Shown here: positions 6,439 through 10,144 of the stretch, in pieces | How positions within the stretch are numbered: the stretch's first letter is position 1 | Layout of the letters: each line of letters begins with the position of its first letter | Source: Chloroflexota bacterium | GTDB taxonomy: Bacteria; Chloroflexota; Dehalococcoidia; UBA2979 | DNA length: 10,144 nt | NCBI GenBank assembly: GCA_009843585.1 | Contig: VYDC01000177.1 | Location: forward strand, 1-10,144 | Direction: 5' to 3' | Position numbers and translations under genes: made by a program | The notes under the pieces: generated by a model | What the model was told of the DNA's origin: nothing | The model's input: only the letters and a program-made list of their open reading frames with translations | Database searches by the model: none

Positions 6439-6501
6439 TCTCGGCTGACCGGGCGCCGCCGCAGGTACGCTAGCCGCCCGGGGCGACCGGCGGGCGGGCA
6501 G

Positions 6502-6509
6502 AGGGGGAG
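6502..6509 (+). promoter_or_regulatory. ribosome binding site pointing to a non-ATG start
   Basis: AGGGGGAG (6502-6509) is followed by CGC and then ATC GCG ACC in the MFS reading frame. The minus-strand MFS gene has nearly the same arrangement before its real ATG at 9079: GGGGGAGCGCC, then ATG. The match suggests that translation begins at or next to 6513. Confidence 0.4.
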
Positions 6510-6512
6510 CGC

Positions 6513-7772
6513 ATCGCGACCGGAGGAGCCGGCGCTGGGATCCGCCTGCCGTTCTTCTACGGGTGGGTCGTCGTCGCCGTCGGCTTCCTGATCGCCTTCA
6601 GCTCCGGCCCCGGGCAGTCGTACGTCTTCTCGGTCTTCCTCGACTCGATCATCGAGGACACCGGACTCTCCCGGACGACGATCTCGCTCCTCTACGCCGT
6701 CGGGACCGGCGTGAGCGCCGTGATGGTCGCGCTCGTGAGCCGCCTGGCGGATCGCGTCGGGCCCCGACTCGTCGCCACCCTCGTCGCGGCGGCGCTCGGG
6801 GCGGCCTGCTTCGGGATGGCGTTCGCGACGGGCCTCGTGGCCTTCTTCCTCGCCTTCGCCGCGCTGCGCGCGCTCGGGCAGGGCTCGACCCCGATCAACG
6901 CGACGCTGCTCACGGCGCAGTGGTTCGTGCTGAGGCGCGGGCGCGCGATGGCGATGATGGGTCTCGGGCTCGCGGCGTCGCTCGCCCTGCTGCCTCCGCT
7001 CTCGCGGCTCCTCATCGACGCCGTCGGCTGGCGCGAGGCCTACATCGCCCTCGGGGTGATGGTGTGGGCGCTCGTGATCCCGGCGACGCTGCTCCTGGCG
7101 CGCGACACGCCGGACGAGATGGGGCTCCACCCCGACGGCCTGGACCACCCGCCGCTCCGCGAGGCCGCCACCGGGCCGGGTGACTCCGGCGAGCGCCGCG
7201 TCTTCTCCTCCCTCACGTTCTGGCTGCTCGCGCTTCCGCTCACCACCTCGCCCTTCGTGGTGACGGCGCTCGTCTTCCACCAGGCGGGGATCTTCGCCGA
7301 GCGCGGGCTCTCGGCCGGGGTCGCCGCCGCCGTCTTCGTCCCGTTCGCGCTCACGACCGCCCTCTCCTCCACGCTCGCCGGCTTCGCCGTCGATCGTCTC
7401 GGCCCGGTGCCGCTCTTCCTGCTCTCGATGCTTCTGCTGCTCCTGGCGCTCGGCGCCTCCCGGCTCATCGAGAGCGCCGCCGACGCCGTGCTCTACGCCT
7501 CCCTGCTCGGCACCAGCAGCGGGGCGCAACGCATCGTGCAGAGCGTGCTCTGGGCTCACTACTACGGCCGGCACGGGCTGGGGCGGGTGCAGGGGTCGGC
7601 GACCTCGATCATGATCCTGATGTCGGCGCTGGGGCCGCTCCCGCTCGCGGTGCTGGAGGGGGCGAGCGGCACCTACGCCACCGGCATCGCGGCGATGGCG
7701 GCGCTCCCGGTGCTGGCCGGCGCCGGAATCCTGGTGGCCCGGCTCCGGGCGGCCTCGCTCGAGGCGGGCTAG
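6513..7772 (+). CDS. MFS transporter, monocarboxylate/oxalate-formate-like (start codon unclear)
   Basis: The frame encodes about 419 residues of a 12-helix major facilitator carrier in the inner membrane. From 6543 it reads 'LPFFYGWVVVAVGFLIAFSS', the typical first helix of monocarboxylate or oxalate-formate type carriers ('fYGWvvva'). Then come 'VSRLADRVGPR' (about 75-85), the loop 2-3 signature; 'AQWFVLRRGRAMAMMGLGLA', matching 'WF..RRG.A.g....G'; a central loop with 'DTPDEMGLHPDG'; and 'YYGRHGLGRVQGSA' in the second half. The frame is open back to a TAG at 6471-6473, yet holds no ATG, GTG or TTG before GTG 6711, which would remove the first helix and most of the second. ATC at 6513, after AGGGGGAG, is the best start; ATC 6540 or CTG 6546 are alternatives, and a base error or mutated ATG is equally possible. 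Its TAG shares CTAG with the convergent MFS gene. Substrate unknown, probably an organic acid. Confidence 0.78.
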   Translation: MATGGAGAGIRLPFFYGWVVVAVGFLIAFSSGPGQSYVFSVFLDSIIEDTGLSRTTISLLYAVGTGVSAVMVALVSRLADRVGPRLVATLVAAALGAACFGMAFATGLVAFFLAFAALRALGQGSTPINATLLTAQWFVLRRGRAMAMMGLGLAASLALLPPLSRLLIDAVGWREAYIALGVMVWALVIPATLLLARDTPDEMGLHPDGLDHPPLREAATGPGDSGERRVFSSLTFWLLALPLTTSPFVVTALVFHQAGIFAERGLSAGVAAAVFVPFALTTALSSTLAGFAVDRLGPVPLFLLSMLLLLLALGASRLIESAADAVLYASLLGTSSGAQRIVQSVLWAHYYGRHGLGRVQGSATSIMILMSALGPLPLAVLEGASGTYATGIAAMAALPVLAGAGILVARLRAASLEAG

Positions 7773-7780
7773 CGGCCCGC
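7764..7780. terminator. hairpin spanning both stop codons of the convergent MFS genes
   Basis: GCGGGC (7764-7769), loop TAGCG, GCCCGC (7775-7780) is a perfect 6-bp stem. The loop holds most of both stop codons: plus TAG at 7770-7772 and minus TAG at 7771-7769, which share CTAG. There is no intergenic space, so this is the only visible candidate for ending either transcript. No T-run follows on either side. Confidence 0.35.
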
Positions 7781-9079
7781 GGGACGTGCCTGCTCGGGCC
7801 GCTCCCGGCGGTCGGGGCTCCTCGCGAGGAAGACGAGCGCCGCGCTCGCCAGGACGAGCGCGGAGAGCACGACGAAGATCCCCTCGTAGCTCCCCGTCCG
7901 GTCGTAGTAGTAGGCGACCAGCACCGGGCCCGAGGCCCCGAGCCCGATCGCGACCGGCATCGCCGAGCTCCGCACCGCGCCCAGGTGGCGCCTGCCGAAG
8001 AAGCTGGCCCACATGATCTCCTGCACGGGGACGTAGCCGGCCATCCCCGAGCCCATCGCGAAGAAGCCCAGGGCGACGAGCGGGAGGCTCTGCGCGCGGG
8101 CGCCGAGCACGATGACGAGCACGCCCGTCCCCAGCGCGACGAAGGCGGCGCTCGCGAGCCGCCTCGGGTCGACGCGCTCGGCCGCCACGCCCCAGAAGGG
8201 CCGGGAGAGGAGCCCCGGCACGGTGAGGACGGCGAGCATGGCGGCCGCGGTCGGGCGCGAGAAGCCGGCGTCGGTGAGGAGCGGGATCGCCTGCGTGACC
8301 AGCCCGAGCAGGGTGAGCCCGACCGCCCCGAAGGCGACGACGATGAGCCAGAGCGCGCTCGTGCGCAGCGCCTCGCCGCGGGTGAGCGAGGTGACGTAGT
8401 CGAGACGCTCGCGTTCGGCGTCGGCGCTCCCCGCCGGCCCGTCCGGGGAGCGCCCGTCCGGCCGGAGCCCGTAGTCCTCGGGCTGGCGGCGCATCATGAG
8501 GGAGGCGGGGAGGATGAGCGTCGCGGCGACGAGGGCGAGCACGCGCCAGCCGGCCTCCCAGCCGTGGGCGTCGACGACCGGGGTGAGGGAGTTGGGCACG
8601 ACGATGCCGGCGAGCGAGAAGCCGCAGGCGGCGATGCCGATGGCGCGGCCCCGGTAGCGGACGAACCACTTCGAGAGCGCGACGTTGACGACGAGCGAGC
8701 CGGCCATCCCCAGGCCGATGGGCTGGATCAGTCCGCGCAGCAGCACCCACTGCCAGAGCTCCCTGACCTCCGCCGTCAGGAGCAGCGCGGCGACGGTGAG
8801 CGAGGTGCCCGCGAGCATCAGCCCGCGTCCGCCGCGGCGGTCGATGTGGCTGCCGATGGCGAGAGCCGTCGCCGCCGTGACGAACTGCCCGATGGTGAAG
8901 GAGATGATGAACTCGGCGCGCGACCAGCCGAGCTCCTCCGTCATCGGCTCCAGGAAGACGCCCGGCAGGTAGCCGACGAGCCCGGCGCCCATGACCATGT
9001 TGGTGATGGTCGCGGCGACGATCATGTACCAGCCGAAGTAGACGCCCCGGAGCCGCGCGAGCGGGCCGGGCGCGCTCAT
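7769..9079 (-). CDS. MFS transporter, monocarboxylate/oxalate-formate-like
   Basis: This encodes 436 residues, the full length of a 12-helix major facilitator carrier. It starts at ATG 9079-9077 with GGGGGAG 4 nt upstream. 'VYFGWYMIVAATITNMVMGA' (13-32) is helix 1; 'GSHIDRRGGRGLM' (76-88) is the loop 2-3 motif; 'LSKWFVRYRGRAIGIAACGF' (135-154) matches the 'WF..RRGrA.Gi...G' block; 'RRQPEDYGLRPDG' (197-209) opens the long central loop; 'SFFGRRHLGAVRSSA' lies in the second half. These features are shared with the convergent carrier at 6513-7772, so the two are paralogues of one MFS subfamily whose members often export or import monocarboxylates or exchange dicarboxylates. The substrate is not visible from sequence. 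The gene follows the other minus-strand MFS gene by 54 nt and may share its transcript. Confidence 0.88.
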   Translation of the reverse strand: MSAPGPLARLRGVYFGWYMIVAATITNMVMGAGLVGYLPGVFLEPMTEELGWSRAEFIISFTIGQFVTAATALAIGSHIDRRGGRGLMLAGTSLTVAALLLTAEVRELWQWVLLRGLIQPIGLGMAGSLVVNVALSKWFVRYRGRAIGIAACGFSLAGIVVPNSLTPVVDAHGWEAGWRVLALVAATLILPASLMMRRQPEDYGLRPDGRSPDGPAGSADAERERLDYVTSLTRGEALRTSALWLIVVAFGAVGLTLLGLVTQAIPLLTDAGFSRPTAAAMLAVLTVPGLLSRPFWGVAAERVDPRRLASAAFVALGTGVLVIVLGARAQSLPLVALGFFAMGSGMAGYVPVQEIMWASFFGRRHLGAVRSSAMPVAIGLGASGPVLVAYYYDRTGSYEGIFVVLSALVLASAALVFLARSPDRRERPEQARPAGR

Positions 9080-9119
9080 GGCGCTCCCCCCGCCCGGAGG
9101 GCACCGCCGCCGGCCGGGC

Positions 9120-9133
9120 CGTGCGCCGGCACG
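9120..9133 (-). other. small hairpin between the two minus-strand MFS genes
   Basis: CGTGC (9120-9124), loop GCCG, GCACG (9129-9133) lies directly after the TAG (9136-9134) of the upstream MFS gene, in the 54-nt gap before the next. It could weaken read-through, but it is short and has no T-run. The rest of the gap is GC-rich, with the GGGGGAG ribosome site at its end. Confidence 0.2.
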
Positions 9134-10144
9134 CTAGCCCCCGGCCCGGGGCGGGGGCGCGGAGCGGAGGTCGGCGTCGGTCGGGACGACGAAGCGCCGC
9201 CGGAGCTCCGGCCAGGTCAGCACCACCAGCGAGAGCGCGAGGAGGCCCTCGACCGACATCAGCGTCGTCGCTATGGGCGCCCCCAGCAGCTCGGCGGTGA
9301 CGCCGACGCTCAGCGCCCCGATGGGGTTCCCGCCGAGCGCCATCGAGGCGGTCCCGATCACGCGCCCGCGCAGCTCGGGCGGAGCGCTCGCGACGAAGAG
9401 CGTCGTCTGCATGGAGGTGTAGGAGGCCATCCCGAAGCCGGCCACCCAGAGCAGCAGCAGGGAGAGCAGGAAGATCTCGGAGCGCGAGAAGAGCAGCACC
9501 ATGGTCATGAAGAGCGCGATGCCGCCGACGTAGAGGAAGGTGTAGATGCGCGTCGGCGCCAGGCTCGCGATGAGCGTCGCGCCGATGAGCGCCCCCAGCC
9601 CCTCGGTGGACTGCAGCATCCCCACGCCGACGGCGCCGAGACCCAGCGTCTCCTTCCCGATCACCGGCAGCATCGTCAGGTAGGGGAAGCCGAAGACGTT
9701 CATCAGGAGGCTCGCCAGGAAGGCGCCGGTGAGGAGGCTCCGCCTGCGGATGTAGCGCACGCCGTCGAGCAGGTCGGCGAGGGGGGCCTGCGCCGCGCCG
9801 CTCCGCGGCGGCGGCGTGTAGGAGAGCGTAGCCAGCACGCCGAGCGCGAGCACGAAGGTCACGGCCTGCGTGAGGAAGGCCGCCTCGGCGCCGATGCCGG
9901 CGAGCAGGATGCCGCCGGTAAGCGGCCCGAAGACCCGCGTGAGCGAGCTCGTCCCGATGTCGAGCGCCATCGCGCGGCCGATCAGATCCCGGGGGACGAC
10001 GTCGCCGAGCATGGCGCGCCGCACGGGGAACTCGACCGCCCAGAGCGTCCCGACCGCGAAGGAGGCGGCGAGCAGGTGCCAGTACTCGATGCGGTCGGTG
10101 AGCACGAGCACGCCGAGCACCGCCGTGACGGCGGCGAGCAGCGC
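9134..10144 (-). CDS. MFS transporter, MFS_3 / EntS-like drug-export type (5' end outside window)
   Basis: The frame stays open to the window edge at 10144, giving 336 residues with a complete C-terminus. A GTG at 10120 is not a believable start, because upstream codons continue a membrane helix (ALLAAVTAV). The first visible part corresponds to about the third helix. 'EFPVRRAMLGDVVPRDLIGR' followed by 'AMALDIGTSSLTRVFGPLTG' matches the 'P.RqallpdlVp...l..A.aL......la...GP..gG' pattern of the MFS_3 family, which includes the enterobactin exporter EntS and macrolide-efflux proteins. 'FVASAPPELRGRVIGTASMA' in the second half is the internal counterpart of the loop motif. It thus belongs to a different MFS branch from the two carriers to its left and probably exports a small molecule. 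Substrate unknown. Confidence 0.85.
   Translation of the reverse strand, partial: ALLAAVTAVLGVLVLTDRIEYWHLLAASFAVGTLWAVEFPVRRAMLGDVVPRDLIGRAMALDIGTSSLTRVFGPLTGGILLAGIGAEAAFLTQAVTFVLALGVLATLSYTPPPRSGAAQAPLADLLDGVRYIRRRSLLTGAFLASLLMNVFGFPYLTMLPVIGKETLGLGAVGVGMLQSTEGLGALIGATLIASLAPTRIYTFLYVGGIALFMTMVLLFSRSEIFLLSLLLLWVAGFGMASYTSMQTTLFVASAPPELRGRVIGTASMALGGNPIGALSVGVTAELLGAPIATTLMSVEGLLALSLVVLTWPELRRRFVVPTDADLRSAPPPRAGG

Noticed and set aside
6711..6725. GTG 6711 or ATG 6723 as the start of the plus-strand MFS gene
   Set aside because: Either would drop a fully coded first helix and most of the second, including the typical 'FYGW' opening at 6555-6566.
5862..9104. A 1080-codon open frame on the minus strand
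   Set aside because: It runs antisense or out of frame through the dehydrogenase and both MFS genes and is rich in Arg, Gly and Ala. It is a by-product of very high GC, where stop codons are rare. It shows no domain.
1..10144. Mobile elements, CRISPR arrays, RNA genes, toxin-antitoxin or defence systems
   Set aside because: I searched by eye for direct repeats with regular spacing, transposase-like proteins, tRNA-like arms and small paired genes and saw none. The window reads as ordinary metabolic and transport DNA.

Overview
The window is about 10 kb of very GC-rich, densely coded bacterial DNA with strong C/G preference at third codon positions. The gene content is that of a soil or sediment bacterium that degrades carboxylic acids as CoA thioesters: an LLM flavin oxidoreductase, acyl-CoA dehydrogenase, MaoC-like hydratase, CaiB/BaiF CoA-transferases and several MFS carriers. 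An actinobacterium, a high-GC proteobacterium or an uncultured lineage such as Binatota or Rokubacteria would all fit, and I cannot assign a phylum. I see no insertion sequence, phage gene, tRNA, rRNA or CRISPR array.

Layout. (1) 1-1761, plus strand: the 3' end of an LLM-class oxidoreductase, a pyridoxamine-5'-phosphate-oxidase-like flavoprotein, a GC hairpin, then an alpha/beta-hydrolase-fold gene with its own candidate promoter. (2) 6343 down to 1790, minus strand: a compact four-gene operon with junctions of 3 nt, a 4-nt ATGA overlap and 1 nt. Its order is acyl-CoA dehydrogenase, double-hotdog MaoC-like hydratase, a CaiB-type protein lacking the catalytic Asp, and a CaiB-type protein that has it. 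(3) 6344-6512: a 169-bp divergent region with a candidate promoter for the operon. (4) 6513-10144: an MFS carrier on plus, then two MFS carriers on minus, the last cut by the window edge. The first two meet at a shared CTAG that ends both.

How it may work together (inference): MFS carriers move an organic acid. The CoA-transferase pair activates it or moves CoA between carboxylates, the dehydrogenase makes an enoyl-CoA, and the hotdog protein hydrates it. No thiolase or 3-hydroxyacyl-CoA dehydrogenase is present, so the route is incomplete here. The set (ACAD + hydratase + two CaiB proteins) recalls the benzylsuccinate (bbs) pathway in function, though not in hydratase family.

The most notable points are the adjacent CaiB pair with only one Asp-bearing member, an alpha/beta-hydrolase with no recognisable Ser nucleophile or C-terminal His, an MFS gene without any ATG, GTG or TTG codon at its expected N-terminus, and a convergent gene pair whose stop codons lie in the loop of a hairpin.
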